64,000 bases of DNA from Saccharicrinis sp963665705 (GTDB lineage Bacteria > Bacteroidota > Bacteroidia > Bacteroidales > Marinilabiliaceae), in the NCBI GenBank assembly GCA_963665705.1, contig OY762448.1, positions 5,394,001 to 5,458,000 of the forward strand, written 5' to 3'. The position numbers were made by a program, and so were the translations under genes. A model generated the notes under the pieces. That model did no database searches. It had not been told where the DNA came from and saw only the letters and a program-made list of their open reading frames with translations. This document shows positions 53,700 through 63,318 of this stretch, in pieces; positions within the stretch are counted from its first letter, which is position 1; each line of letters opens with the position of its first letter.

Positions 53700-55208
53700 T
53701 TATTTAGCTTCAGAAAGTAATTTTTCACCTTTTTCAATGGCTTCTTCAATGGTACCTACAAGGTTAAATGCGGCTTCAGGATATTTATCTACTTCACCAT
53801 CAATAATCATATTAAATCCTTTAATAGTATCTTCAATACTAACAAAAGTACCTTTTAAGCCTGTAAATTGTTCAGCTACGTGAAATGGTTGAGATAAAAA
53901 TCTTTGTACTCTTCTAGCTCTGTGAACAACTAATTTATCTTCTTCAGATAACTCTTCCATACCCAGAATAGCAATAATATCCTGAAGTTCTTTATATCGT
54001 TGTAAAATTTCTTTTACTCTTTGAGCTGTATTGTAATGTTTATCACCAACTATATCCGGAGAAAGTATTCTTGATGTTGAATCCAGTGGATCTACTGCTG
54101 GATAAATTCCTAACTCAGCAATTTTACGACTTAATACTGTAGTTGCATCAAGATGTGAAAATGTAGTAGCTGGAGCAGGGTCTGTTAAGTCATCTGCAGG
54201 TACATAAACGGCTTGTACAGAGGTGATTGATCCATTTTTAGTAGAGGTAATTCTTTCTTGTAACTCACCCATTTCTGATGATAATGTAGGTTGATATCCT
54301 ACAGCGGATGGCATACGACCTAAAAGAGCTGAAACCTCAGAACCAGCCTGAGTAAAACGGAATATATTATCAACGAATAATAAAATATCTTTCCCAGCTC
54401 CAGAACCATCACCATCTCTAAAACTTTCAGCAATACTCAATCCTGATAATGCAACTCTGGCACGTGCCCCAGGTGGTTCATTCATCTGACCAAAAACCAT
54501 GGTTACCTGTGATTCATCAAGGGCTTTTTTATCAACTTTTGATAAATCCCATCCGCCTTCTTCCATGCTTTTCTTAAACTCATCACCGTAGTTTACGATA
54601 CCTGCTTCAATCATTTCCCTTAATAGGTCATTTCCTTCACGCGTACGTTCTCCTACTCCGGCAAATACAGATAAACCATCATATCCTTTAGCAATATTAT
54701 TAATTAGCTCCTGAATTAATACTGTTTTTCCTACTCCTGCTCCACCGAATAAACCAATTTTACCTCCTTTTGCATATGGCTCAATTAAGTCAACCACTTT
54801 AATACCGGTAAAAAGAATTTCACTTTCAGTAGATAAGTCTTCAAATTTTGGTGGTTCTCTATGAATAGGTACACCATTTGTCTTATCAACATTTCCTATA
54901 CCATCAATGGCTGCACCAGTAACACTTAACAGACGTCCTCTAACCGAATTTCCGGGGGGCATTAAAATTGGCTGACCTGTAGGAATTACTTTCATTCCTC
55001 GAACTAAACCATCAGTAGCATCCATTGAAATACATCTAATTGTATTTTCTCCAATGTGTTGCTGACACTCAATGGTAATTTTCTCTCCGTTGTCGCGCGT
55101 AATTTCAAGTGCATCTAAAATATTGGGTAATTCTTGGTCTTTTAAATCAAAATTTACGTCTATTACAGGTCCTACAACCTGTATAATTTTCCCTTCTAAT
55201 TGTTCCAT
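53700..55208 (-). CDS. atpD: F1 ATP synthase beta subunit
   Basis: 502 residues. Catalytic subunit: P-loop 'GLFGGAGVGKTVLIQEL', 'GVGERTREGNDL', 'VTMVFGQMNEPPGARARVALSGLSIAE', 'DILLFVDNIFRFTQAGSEVSALLGRMPSAVGYQPTL' and 'AVYVPADDLTDPAPATTF'. All catalytic residues (Lys of the P-loop, Glu of GERTREG, Arg) are present. It is co-transcribed with atpC. A TAACTTTTTG sequence upstream on the minus strand is close to, but not, the usual TAnnTTTG box. Confidence 0.98.
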   Translation of the reverse strand: MEQLEGKIIQVVGPVIDVNFDLKDQELPNILDALEITRDNGEKITIECQQHIGENTIRCISMDATDGLVRGMKVIPTGQPILMPPGNSVRGRLLSVTGAAIDGIGNVDKTNGVPIHREPPKFEDLSTESEILFTGIKVVDLIEPYAKGGKIGLFGGAGVGKTVLIQELINNIAKGYDGLSVFAGVGERTREGNDLLREMIEAGIVNYGDEFKKSMEEGGWDLSKVDKKALDESQVTMVFGQMNEPPGARARVALSGLSIAESFRDGDGSGAGKDILLFVDNIFRFTQAGSEVSALLGRMPSAVGYQPTLSSEMGELQERITSTKNGSITSVQAVYVPADDLTDPAPATTFSHLDATTVLSRKIAELGIYPAVDPLDSTSRILSPDIVGDKHYNTAQRVKEILQRYKELQDIIAILGMEELSEEDKLVVHRARRVQRFLSQPFHVAEQFTGLKGTFVSIEDTIKGFNMIIDGEVDKYPEAAFNLVGTIEEAIEKGEKLLSEAK

Positions 55209-55264
55209 GAGATATCGAAAATATTATGAATTGGGCAAAAAGTTACAAATTATTTTAATAACAA

Positions 55265-56239
55265 CTAATTAATTCTTTGCATAAGATTTGAAGCAAATTC
55301 AATTAATTCGTTTTTAATTTTTTCATTTCCATTTATTTGGGAGATGTTATTCATTGCAAGATCAAAATACTTTCTCATTAATTTTTGCGAAGATTCATCT
55401 ACCAAATTTTTTGTGTATATAGATTTTACTGCATCAATTTTTTCTTGTTCATTGTAATCTTTTGCATTGATCCAACTTTTTAACGTTTGTTTATCGTCAA
55501 AGGTTGCATTATTAAGTGCAGTTATAAGCAAAAAGGTTTTTTTATTTGCTATAATATCTCCCCCTATTCTTTTTCCAAAAGTCTTTTGATCTCCAAAAGT
55601 ATCTAAATAATCATCTTGAAGCTGAAATGCAATTCCAATATTTATACCAAATTGGTAAATTAAATCAGCGTCTTTTTCATCAGCTTTTGCCAATATAGCA
55701 CCTGCCTTTAAGCTACCAGCTAATAGAATAGCTGTTTTAAGCTTAATCATTTCAAGGTATTCATCTACCGTAACATCAACCCTATCTTCAAAATCCATAT
55801 CATATTGCTGACCTTCGCAAACGCCAAGAGCAACGTTGTTGAATAAATTCAGAAGGTCAGGTAAAACATCTTTTTCGCATTGTGCAATATACTGATATGC
55901 ATTTATAAGCATTGCATCTCCGGATAGAATTCCAACATTATCATTCCATTTTTTATGAACAGTTGGTTTGTTTCGTCTCACGTCAGCATTATCCATGATG
56001 TCATCATGCAATAATGTGAAATTGTGAAAAATCTCAAGTCCAAGAGACGGTTTTAAAGCTTTATTGGTATCCCCATTAAAAAGTTGAGTTGCCATTAAAC
56101 AAAGTAACGGTCTAATTCTTTTACCACCCATTTCCATTGTATAATCAATTGGTTCGTATAAATTGGATGGTGTCTTTATAAAATTAGTTTTTTTTATCTC
56201 ACTTTTGATTAGTTCTTGAATCTGGTTTATTGATAACAT
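55265..56239 (-). CDS. Polyprenyl diphosphate synthase (IspA/IspB family)
   Basis: 324 residues. First aspartate-rich motif 'LLHDDIMDNADVRRNKPT' and second 'QLQDDYLDTFGD', with 'GGKRIRPLLCLM' upstream. They bind isoprenyl diphosphates with Mg. The first motif has the DDxxD form plus a following 'NADVRR', common in all-trans synthases. Chain length (C15 to C40) cannot be read with certainty. It ends one base before the RND exporter gene. Confidence 0.93.
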   Translation of the reverse strand: MLSINQIQELIKSEIKKTNFIKTPSNLYEPIDYTMEMGGKRIRPLLCLMATQLFNGDTNKALKPSLGLEIFHNFTLLHDDIMDNADVRRNKPTVHKKWNDNVGILSGDAMLINAYQYIAQCEKDVLPDLLNLFNNVALGVCEGQQYDMDFEDRVDVTVDEYLEMIKLKTAILLAGSLKAGAILAKADEKDADLIYQFGINIGIAFQLQDDYLDTFGDQKTFGKRIGGDIIANKKTFLLITALNNATFDDKQTLKSWINAKDYNEQEKIDAVKSIYTKNLVDESSQKLMRKYFDLAMNNISQINGNEKIKNELIEFASNLMQRIN

Positions 56240-58639
56240 TTATTTCTGATCTTTTGATTTTTTTTCAATTTTTAATTCTTCTAACTCAATATCTTCATCC
56301 TCATTATAGATGTGTAATAATGGTTCTTTAAATGATTTATTGGTAATGAATTTTTCTAGAGTTAGCAAGATTGAAGGTAATAATATTAAGTTTGAGAAAA
56401 GAGCTATTAATAATGTAACAGCAACTAAAACACCTAAAGCAACAGTTCCCCCGAATTCAGAAAATCCAAAAATGCCGAATCCAAAAAATAATATTATTGA
56501 TGTATACATCATACTTACTCCAGTTTCTTTTAGAGCTAAAACAACTGCTGCTTTAATACTCCAGTTAGTTTCGCTTAATTCTTGACGATATTTTGCTAAA
56601 TAATGAATAGTATCATCAACAGAAATTCCAAAAGCAATACTAAACACTAATATTGTTGATGGTTTTATTGGTATCGAAAAATATCCCATTAATGCTGCTG
56701 TCATTATTAATGGAATTAAATTTGGAATAAGCGAAACCAGTACCATTCGTTTGGATGAAAACATCCAGGCCATAAAGGATGCTATTAATATAATAGCTAA
56801 GAATAAACTAATAAATAGATTATGAATCAGATATTTTGTGCCTTTAAAGAATAAAACACTTGCTCCAGTTACAGATGTATTAAATCGGTCTTCTGGAAAA
56901 TACTCGTTCAGACTATTTACAACTGTATCATAAAGTTCTGTCATTTTAGTTGTACCAATATCTTTTAATCTAAAGCTTAGTCTGGTTTTTGTACGAGCAG
57001 TATCAATAAATGTATTGATTATTTGTTTTTGATCACCTTCACTGTTTGATACATAGGATAGTAAAAAGTTTCTTTCCTGATTACCAGGAATACCAAAGTA
57101 TTTTTTATTTCCGTTATAAAAACTCTGTCGGGCAAATTTTACAACTTCAGTTAAAGAAATTGCTTTCGAAATTTCATGTTTTGAAGCCATTTCCTGATGG
57201 AATTTATCCATTTTTTTTAGGTTACTGGCTTTTAAAACTCCATTAGGTTTATGCGTATCAATCATGATCTCAAGAGGCATTAAACCATCAAAATTTTCTT
57301 CAAAATATTTTAAATCAATATACAGAGGATCCTCATGAGGAATATCATCCAGCATAAAACCTGTAGTTTTAATCATTGAAATCCCAATAACGCCAAAAAG
57401 TAATATTATACCTCCAATGATATATACTTTTGTTCTGTGATTTAGTGAAATGTGAACAAGCTTATCAACAATTTTGTTTACTGCTTTATTTTCAAGATGG
57501 TTTAGGTGTCTCTCTTTTGGTTCTGATAAAAAGCTAAAAATGATTGGTATTAATAATAAAGAAAGAACAAAAACTCCAATGATATTTATTGCAGCAATGA
57601 TTCCAAATTCAACAAGAATTTTGCTACTTGTAAAAATAAAGGTTCCAAAACCTGATGCTGTAGTTAAATTAGTAAGAAAAGTAGCATTACCAATTTTACA
57701 TATTACCCTTTGTAGTGCTTTTATTTTGTTACCATGCTTTCTGTATTCCTGATGATATTTATTCAATAAAAATACTGAGTTTGGTATTCCTATTACTATA
57801 ATAAGCGGAGGAATCATTCCGGTTAGAATGGTAATTTTATACCCAAAAAGTGCCTGTGTACCCAATGCCCAAATTACAGCTATACCAACAACTAGCATTG
57901 AAAACATAACAACTTTAAATGATCGAAAAAAGAGAAACATAATAATAGCTGTAACACCAAGAGCAAGGAATATAAACATGTTAAGTTCCTTTTTAATCAT
58001 TTCAGCAGTCGTAACTCTGATATAAGGTAAACCTGAGTAGTGTAATTTGTTATTAGATTTTGTAGTGTAATCGTTGCCGGCTTTTTTAATATTATTAATT
58101 AGTGCAACCCTTTCAGGACTCTGAAGAATTTCAGGCGTCAGTGTTATAGCCATTAAATAAGTATTTGTCTTTTTATTGTACAGTGTACTTTCATAAAAAG
58201 GCAAATTGTAAAATATCTTTGTAAGAGAATCTAATTCATACTGCGAATTAATTTTTGCATTAAATATTGGTTTTATCTCAAACTGTTTCTCTTGTTTATT
58301 TTTTAATAAATTATATGCTTCCGTTGCAGAAAGAACTGAAGTTACTCCACTGATCCCGGATATTGATTTTGAAAATTCCGTCCAGTTTTTATAATTTTTA
58401 AGTTTAAAGAAGTTTTTATCAGTTACTCCAACAACCATTAAATTTCCCTCATTTCCAAATTGGTCTGCAAATGCTTCATATTCTAAATATGCAGGATCAT
58501 CCTCTGGAAGTAAGGGTGCATACTGATAAGACATCTGAACATCTCCAGCTTTATAAGCCATGAATGAAGTGATAATTAATAAAAGGCTTAAAAAGAAAAT
58601 TCTATTTTTTAATATTGTGCGTGCGACCAGAATCCACAT
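56240..58639 (-). CDS. RND-superfamily (MMPL-type) membrane transporter
   Basis: 799 residues, two tandem halves each with a large periplasmic loop and a sterol-sensing-domain-like bundle: 'GVTAIIMFLFFRSFKVVMFSMLVVGIAVIWALGTQALFGYKITILTGMIPPLIIVIGIPNSVFLLNKYHQEYRKHGNKIKALQRVICKIGNATFLTNLTTASGFG' and the repeat 'LALKETGVSMMYTSIILFFGFGIFGFSEFGG'. Internal symmetry and 12 membrane helices fit RND pumps of the hydrophobe/MMPL type. Its co-location with a prenyl synthase suggests a lipid substrate, but this is inference. Confidence 0.9.
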   Translation of the reverse strand: MWILVARTILKNRIFFLSLLLIITSFMAYKAGDVQMSYQYAPLLPEDDPAYLEYEAFADQFGNEGNLMVVGVTDKNFFKLKNYKNWTEFSKSISGISGVTSVLSATEAYNLLKNKQEKQFEIKPIFNAKINSQYELDSLTKIFYNLPFYESTLYNKKTNTYLMAITLTPEILQSPERVALINNIKKAGNDYTTKSNNKLHYSGLPYIRVTTAEMIKKELNMFIFLALGVTAIIMFLFFRSFKVVMFSMLVVGIAVIWALGTQALFGYKITILTGMIPPLIIVIGIPNSVFLLNKYHQEYRKHGNKIKALQRVICKIGNATFLTNLTTASGFGTFIFTSSKILVEFGIIAAINIIGVFVLSLLLIPIIFSFLSEPKERHLNHLENKAVNKIVDKLVHISLNHRTKVYIIGGIILLFGVIGISMIKTTGFMLDDIPHEDPLYIDLKYFEENFDGLMPLEIMIDTHKPNGVLKASNLKKMDKFHQEMASKHEISKAISLTEVVKFARQSFYNGNKKYFGIPGNQERNFLLSYVSNSEGDQKQIINTFIDTARTKTRLSFRLKDIGTTKMTELYDTVVNSLNEYFPEDRFNTSVTGASVLFFKGTKYLIHNLFISLFLAIILIASFMAWMFSSKRMVLVSLIPNLIPLIMTAALMGYFSIPIKPSTILVFSIAFGISVDDTIHYLAKYRQELSETNWSIKAAVVLALKETGVSMMYTSIILFFGFGIFGFSEFGGTVALGVLVAVTLLIALFSNLILLPSILLTLEKFITNKSFKEPLLHIYNEDEDIELEELKIEKKSKDQK

Positions 58640-58735
58640 TAGTAAACTGTATTAAAATAATAAAAATGAGTTGCGAAGTTATTATAAATTGAAATACCTA
58701 CTCATAAAATGTAGAATATTAACTAAATTTTTAAA

Positions 58736-59809
58736 TTAAAGGGTGGTAAAGGATTCTATTTCAATTAGTTTATTTTTGTTGTAAAATTCAGTATTTAAAA
58801 TTACGCATTCAGTTTCAGGTAATACTGATTGTATAATGTTTTGTACTTCTTGATTATAAGATTCATGCCTGACATATGCTTTTATTATTTTAAAACCGTT
58901 TTTAAAATTGTAGGTTGAAGGTAAATCAATGTTTGCATTTTTAAGGTTATTACTTTTAATTAAATTAAAAGTTTCATTTAGAGCCTTTAATACCTGTTTT
59001 TCTATATCTTTTGAATCATCAAAATTAAAACAAGAACCCGATATCCAAATTTCTTTGTTTTCTATATCTAAATATTTTGCTTGATCAGAAAAAGGTAAGT
59101 AATATTCAGAATCATTATTGACAGATGAAAAGTGAGTGTAATCATTAAAAGCCATAAAATCGATTAATATTCCACCTTGATATATCCCACAATCAGATAC
59201 AGAAGGATAACCATTTTTATATAAAGACTCTTCAAGAAAAAAGGATTTAATTTCATTAAAAATTTCAAAATTTGATTTTTCTGAACCATTATAAATTGAA
59301 ATCTCATTTATGGCTGGAATGTAATCCCACTGTCTTACAATATGACCAAAATTCATGTCTTCTGCCATTAACAATTGTTCTGCAAAATCAAAAGCTCTTT
59401 GAATACTTAATAAATGAGAATCTTCATCAAAATGGATTCCTCCAGATATAAGCTCAATTCCATTTTGGTGTTCAATTGTTACGTAATGATGTCCTAATAT
59501 TTTTTTGAAATTTATTTTCTGAATTTTTTCATCATAGTATTGACATGAAATTAAAACATCCTTATTATTTGTAGGGTTATTAGAAATAAAAGAAACTGCT
59601 GGAATTTTATTTTTAAATGTTGTAGTAATTTCTGTATTTAAAATATTACATTCATTTATATATGCATCAGCGTTTTCTGAATGTATGTGAATATCTAGTT
59701 TAGTTATTGTTTTGTTAACTAGTTGTTTGTTTATTTCAAGAAAAGTTGATTTTACTCTTGACTCAAATAACTCACCCTCTAATAAATTGAAAATTTTATA
59801 ATTCCTCAT
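58736..59809 (-). CDS. Chorismatase-like protein (FkbO/Hyg5/XanB2 family)
   Basis: 357 residues, no signal peptide. The middle region 'SIQRAFDFAEQLLMAEDMNFGHIVRQWDYIPAINE' and C-terminal 'EIWISGSCFNFDDSKDIEKQVLKALNETFNLIKSNNLKNANI..KIIKAYVRHESYNQEVQNIIQSVLPETECVILNTEFYNKNKLIEIES' match the chorismatase (RidA-like, trimer-barrel) pattern as I recall it, including 'ISGT/SxS' and the Arg in 'YVR'. In other bacteria these cleave or hydrolyse chorismate to hydroxybenzoates or dihydrobenzoate for pigments or antibiotics. No biosynthetic cluster is adjacent. Function remains open. Confidence 0.6.
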   Translation of the reverse strand: MRNYKIFNLLEGELFESRVKSTFLEINKQLVNKTITKLDIHIHSENADAYINECNILNTEITTTFKNKIPAVSFISNNPTNNKDVLISCQYYDEKIQKINFKKILGHHYVTIEHQNGIELISGGIHFDEDSHLLSIQRAFDFAEQLLMAEDMNFGHIVRQWDYIPAINEISIYNGSEKSNFEIFNEIKSFFLEESLYKNGYPSVSDCGIYQGGILIDFMAFNDYTHFSSVNNDSEYYLPFSDQAKYLDIENKEIWISGSCFNFDDSKDIEKQVLKALNETFNLIKSNNLKNANIDLPSTYNFKNGFKIIKAYVRHESYNQEVQNIIQSVLPETECVILNTEFYNKNKLIEIESFTTL

Positions 59810-59837
59810 TGATAAACCTAGTATTTAAAAGTGGATA

Positions 59838-59845
59838 CAAAGTTA
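59838..59845 (-). promoter_or_regulatory. Candidate -7 element of the chorismatase-like gene
   Basis: TAACTTTG on the minus strand fits TAnnTTTG and lies 29-36 bases before the ATG. A -33 TTTG is not evident. Confidence 0.35.
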
Positions 59846-59994
59846 TGCTAATATTGGCTTATTACCATTTTAAAGATGTTAAATATTTTTCTTAAGGTGA
59901 CTTTTCAACATTTTATAAACAAAAAAGGTAACCTAATATATTATTGACCGTACTATGTTGCAGGAAAACAATAAAAACATATTCAGAGAGTGTT

Positions 59995-60507
59995 ATGAGG
60001 AAACAAATATTTATTTTATTCTTTTTAGTGCTTATACCATTGACTAGTTTTAGTCAAGTAGAGAAATATAAGTCTGTGTTTACTTTAAATTTCATACGAT
60101 ATATTGGTTGGGCAGAAGAAGCTAAGCAAGGTGATTTTGTTATAGGAGTTTTAAAGAGCTCAAAGATATCAGATTGGATTACAAAACAATCTGCGGGTAA
60201 AAAGTTTGGTTACCAAAACGTAGTAGTTAAAGAATTCAATAATGTTGATGAAGTTACGGATTGTCAAGTGTTATATGTATCATCATACATTAATTTTTCG
60301 CGACATGCAGAAACATTGAAAAGTAAGCTTGGAAAAAATTCATTAATAATTACAGAGAGTGAAGGAGCAACTGATTATGGTGCTGTAATTAATTTTGTAG
60401 TCAGAGATAATAACCTTAAGTTTGAGGTTGACGAAGCCAATGCACAATCTTTAGGCTTAAGTATTAGTTCAAAATTAGCAAATATGGCTGCAGCCATAAA
60501 AAAGTAA
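59995..60507 (+). CDS. YfiR/DUF4154-type periplasmic protein
   Basis: 170 residues from the ATG at 59995, which leaves a clean signal peptide (MRKQIFILFFLVLIPLTSFSQ); an upstream ATG-like start at 59944 would spoil it. 'YKSVFTLNFIRYIGWAEEAKQGDFVIGVLKSSKI', 'GYQNVVVKEFNNVDEVTDCQVLYVSSYINFSRHAETLKSKLGKNSLIITESEGATDYGAVINFVVRDNNLKFEVDEANAQSLGLSISSKLANMA' match YfiR-like DUF4154. In Pseudomonas YfiR is a periplasmic repressor of a cyclic-di-GMP cyclase. Here it heads a chemosensory operon, ten bases before the MCP gene, so it may be a sensory partner. Confidence 0.85.
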   Translation: MRKQIFILFFLVLIPLTSFSQVEKYKSVFTLNFIRYIGWAEEAKQGDFVIGVLKSSKISDWITKQSAGKKFGYQNVVVKEFNNVDEVTDCQVLYVSSYINFSRHAETLKSKLGKNSLIITESEGATDYGAVINFVVRDNNLKFEVDEANAQSLGLSISSKLANMAAAIKK

Positions 60508-60517
60508 ATGTTTAAAT

Positions 60518-62224
60518 ATGAAGATTAAATTGAATATAGCTCAAAAACTATTTGCAGGTTTTGGGTTAATTTTAATAGCAATTATCTTTAATGGTGTTTC
60601 TACATATGTAACTTTGCATAATAGTAGGGATTTGAGTGAAGAAATTACGGGTATTTATAGTCCTTCTGAGCAAAAAATTCAGCAATTTAAGGATATGGTT
60701 AATAACTCCAAATCTTTAATTAAGAGTTGGGTTTTTGTTGACAGACAACCAGGAACATCTGATAAGCAAAGATTAGAAACTTTAATTAATGATGACTATC
60801 CTAAACTTCTTGGTGCATTAAAATTTATTAATGAGCATTGGACAAAAGAAGATCAAGAAAAGTTCTCAAAAATTATTCATAAAACGGATTCATTGTTTGA
60901 AAAACAAAAATACGTTATGTCTAGTCTTAATACATTTGAATCTTATGATGATGTAATGGTTATTTTTGAGGTTGAGCCGATGGTGCAGGAAGATGGTGAA
61001 ATTATCAATTTAGGTAATGAAATTATTACTAATCTTGAAGAAATTGAAAGTTCCTTTCACAACCTTAATGCAGCTTCATTAAAAGAAATGGATGATTCAT
61101 TTGCATGGTTTGGTACTTTTGTTATTATAATGATTATTGTTCTTGCGGCAGTCGCTATCTTTAGTGCATATGTATTATATACAAGTATTGTTAAGCCATT
61201 AAATAAAGGATTAACATTTGCTCAAGCAATAGGAAAAGGTGATTTAACTGCTGAGTTAGAAATAGATCAGCAAGATGAAATAGGGTTATTAGCAGAAGCT
61301 TTAAATACAATGGCTTTAAATTTAAAAGGAATTGTTGTTTCTATTAAAGAAAATGCAAATGATTTAGTATCAAGTGGACGAAATGTGAAGGATAGTTCTT
61401 TACAATTATCTAAAGGTTCTGCTGATCAAGCAGCATCTGCGGAGGAAGTTTCAACTTCAATTGAAGAAATGGTGGCAAACATCGATCAGAATACTGAAAA
61501 TGCAGTAGAAACAGAAAAGATTACTGTTGAAACAGCCAAAGATGTAAATGTTGCTGATAAGTTATCTTCAGAGGCTGCCTCTTCGATGAAGAGTGTGGCA
61601 GAGAAAATTACAATAATCGGAGATATTGCATTTCAAACTAATATTTTAGCTCTTAATGCAGCCGTTGAGGCAGCAAGGGCTGGAGAACATGGAAGAGGAT
61701 TTTCTGTTGTTGCAGCAGAAGTTAGAAAACTTGCTGAGAGAAGTAAAGTTGCAGCAGATGAAATTCATAGTCTTGTTAATGGTGGATTAAAAGTTTCTCA
61801 GGAAGCTGGAGAAAAGTCAAGATTATTAGTTCCTGATATTGAAAAAACTACTCAGTTAATTAAAGAAATATCAGCAGCGAGTTTAGAACAAAAGACAGGA
61901 GCAGAGCAAATCAATATGGCTATGCAAAATCTTAACCTTATTACTCAAGAAAATGCATCATCTTCTGATGAGTTAACTCAGAGTGCTGAACAACTAGCAG
62001 TTTTAGCTGATAGTTTAAAAGAAGCGGTTAGTTTCTTTACGATTGGTGATGAGGACGTTATTGAAGCGACTAAGGTGAACGTAGAAAAAGAGAATACCAG
62101 TTTATCTGAAGAAGATAAGATAACTCCAAAAAAGAAAGATGGACAAAAACCAAATGTTTCATCAAAAGGAGATATCATCAATTTAGATAAAGAATTTGAT
62201 TTAGATAACTACGAGAAATTTTAA
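60518..62224 (+). CDS. Methyl-accepting chemotaxis protein
   Basis: 568 residues. TM1 at about 10-32, a four-helix-bundle-like periplasmic sensor (about 33-190), TM2 at about 192-222, HAMP at about 222-275 ('SIVKPLNKGLTFAQAIGKGDLTAELEIDQQDEIGLLAEALNTMA'). A coiled-coil signalling domain follows, with the conserved hairpin tip 'IGDIAFQTNILALNAAVEAARAGEHGRGFSVVAAEVRKLAERSKVAADEI'. The C-terminal tail is long and charged without an obvious CheR-binding pentapeptide. The operon continues with STAS, CheY, Hpt and CheA genes. Confidence 0.95.
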   Translation: MKIKLNIAQKLFAGFGLILIAIIFNGVSTYVTLHNSRDLSEEITGIYSPSEQKIQQFKDMVNNSKSLIKSWVFVDRQPGTSDKQRLETLINDDYPKLLGALKFINEHWTKEDQEKFSKIIHKTDSLFEKQKYVMSSLNTFESYDDVMVIFEVEPMVQEDGEIINLGNEIITNLEEIESSFHNLNAASLKEMDDSFAWFGTFVIIMIIVLAAVAIFSAYVLYTSIVKPLNKGLTFAQAIGKGDLTAELEIDQQDEIGLLAEALNTMALNLKGIVVSIKENANDLVSSGRNVKDSSLQLSKGSADQAASAEEVSTSIEEMVANIDQNTENAVETEKITVETAKDVNVADKLSSEAASSMKSVAEKITIIGDIAFQTNILALNAAVEAARAGEHGRGFSVVAAEVRKLAERSKVAADEIHSLVNGGLKVSQEAGEKSRLLVPDIEKTTQLIKEISAASLEQKTGAEQINMAMQNLNLITQENASSSDELTQSAEQLAVLADSLKEAVSFFTIGDEDVIEATKVNVEKENTSLSEEDKITPKKKDGQKPNVSSKGDIINLDKEFDLDNYEKF

Positions 62225-62242
62225 ATTTATAATATAATTATT

Positions 62243-62554
62243 ATGGATACAGCATTCTCCGTTGATGTTAAACACGATAAAAACCAGAGTAAAATTCTTA
62301 TCTCTGGGGAACTTATAATAAATCATATTTGTAAAATCAGGGAAAGTATTTTGGATGCTGTTGATTTTTCAAATAATTTAGATATTCATATAACTAATCC
62401 ATCATCGTTAGATGTTACTTTTATTCAATTGGTAAGTTCTTTAAAAAAATCTCTTGAAAATAAAGGAAAAGAATGTACAATTGAGGGGGGATTTAGTGAA
62501 GAAATTCATGGATTAATATCAAATGCGGGATTTAACAATCTATTTAAACTATAG
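62243..62554 (+). CDS. STAS-domain protein
   Basis: 103 residues: 'DVKHDKNQSKILISGELIINHICKIRESILDAVDFSNNLDIHITNPSSLDVTFIQLVSSLKKSLENKGKECTIEGGFSEEIHGLISNAGFNNLF', the STAS fold of anti-sigma-factor antagonists and related switches. The region where SpoIIAA-like proteins carry the phosphoserine reads 'SSLDVTFIQL'; Ser is present two residues earlier, so regulation by phosphorylation is possible but not certain. Encoded between the MCP and CheY genes, which is unusual for a classical chemotaxis operon but seen in chemosensory systems with output other than flagella. Confidence 0.85.
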   Translation: MDTAFSVDVKHDKNQSKILISGELIINHICKIRESILDAVDFSNNLDIHITNPSSLDVTFIQLVSSLKKSLENKGKECTIEGGFSEEIHGLISNAGFNNLFKL

Positions 62555-62573
62555 AAATTAATTTTAACTAATT

Positions 62574-62939
62574 ATGGCTAAGACAGTTCTTATTGTTGAT
62601 GACTCAGAAAGTATTAGGGAAGTTGTTAACTTTACTCTACAAAACGAAGGTTATGATGTATTAGTTGGTGTTGATGGTGAAGACGCTTTACAATTTTTAG
62701 ATGGTAGAACCATTGATATCATTATTACTGACTTACATATGCCCAATCTTGATGGATTAGGTTTAATTCGTAAAGTAAGAGAAATAGATGCATATAAGCA
62801 CATTCCAATTTTATTTTTAACAACTGAATCACAAGCTGCTAAAAAAATGGAAGCAAAACAAGCTGGAGCAACAGGATGGATTATAAAACCATTTGTTCCT
62901 GCAAAATTACTTAGTGCTATTTCAAGAGTTTTACGATGA
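62574..62939 (+). CDS. CheY-like response regulator
   Basis: 121 residues, single receiver domain: 'VLIVDDSESIREVVNFTLQNEGYDVLVGVDGEDALQFL', phospho-acceptor Asp53 in 'IIITDLHMPNLDG', 'ILFLTTESQAAKKMEAKQAGATGWIIKPFVPAKL' with the conserved Thr and Lys. This is close to the chemotaxis CheY form. The stop codon overlaps the next start (ATGA), so it is translationally coupled to the Hpt gene. Confidence 0.95.
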   Translation: MAKTVLIVDDSESIREVVNFTLQNEGYDVLVGVDGEDALQFLDGRTIDIIITDLHMPNLDGLGLIRKVREIDAYKHIPILFLTTESQAAKKMEAKQAGATGWIIKPFVPAKLLSAISRVLR

Positions 62940-63316
62940 TTGAGAAGATTAAGGAGACCTTTATTAAGGATTCTATCAAGGATTTAGAAATAATAGAAAA
63001 CCTTGTAAGAGAAAAAAAAGGGGAATTAGAAGATTGTATCATTGAAAAGGTATTTGCCATCACACACAATATAAAAGGCACTGCTCCTATGTTAGGTATA
63101 GAAAGTGTTGATCATATTGTAAAACCTATGGAATTAGTTTATAGTGGTTTAAGAGATGGAAGTATTAATACAACTAATGAAATAATTGTTAATACTCAAA
63201 AGTTAATTCCTGTTATAAAGTCAGAACTCCTGCAAACTCAACAGCATCAAATTGATAAAAATGACGTAAATGATACTTTACGTTTTTTTGATTCTTTAAT
63301 TACAAAAAATGCATAG
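62936..63316 (+). CDS. Hpt-domain phosphotransfer protein
   Basis: 126 residues: 'IVEKVFAITHNIKGTAPMLGIESVDHIVKPMELVYSGLRDGS'-type helical segment in which the His of 'HNIKGTAPMLG' is the likely phosphorylation site. Free-standing Hpt protein, all helical. Between CheY and CheA it can shuttle phosphoryl groups between histidine and aspartate domains. The initiation codon overlaps the CheY stop. Confidence 0.88.
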   Translation: MIEKIKETFIKDSIKDLEIIENLVREKKGELEDCIIEKVFAITHNIKGTAPMLGIESVDHIVKPMELVYSGLRDGSINTTNEIIVNTQKLIPVIKSELLQTQQHQIDKNDVNDTLRFFDSLITKNA

Positions 63317-63318
63317 GC

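Noticed and set aside
54461..54466. CACGTG in atpD as a further parS site
   Set aside because: The flanks do not continue the palindrome (GG / CC only) and do not match the parS consensus.
59944..59994. Upstream start for the YfiR-like protein
   Set aside because: It adds a charged, cysteine-containing stretch in front of an otherwise perfect signal peptide.
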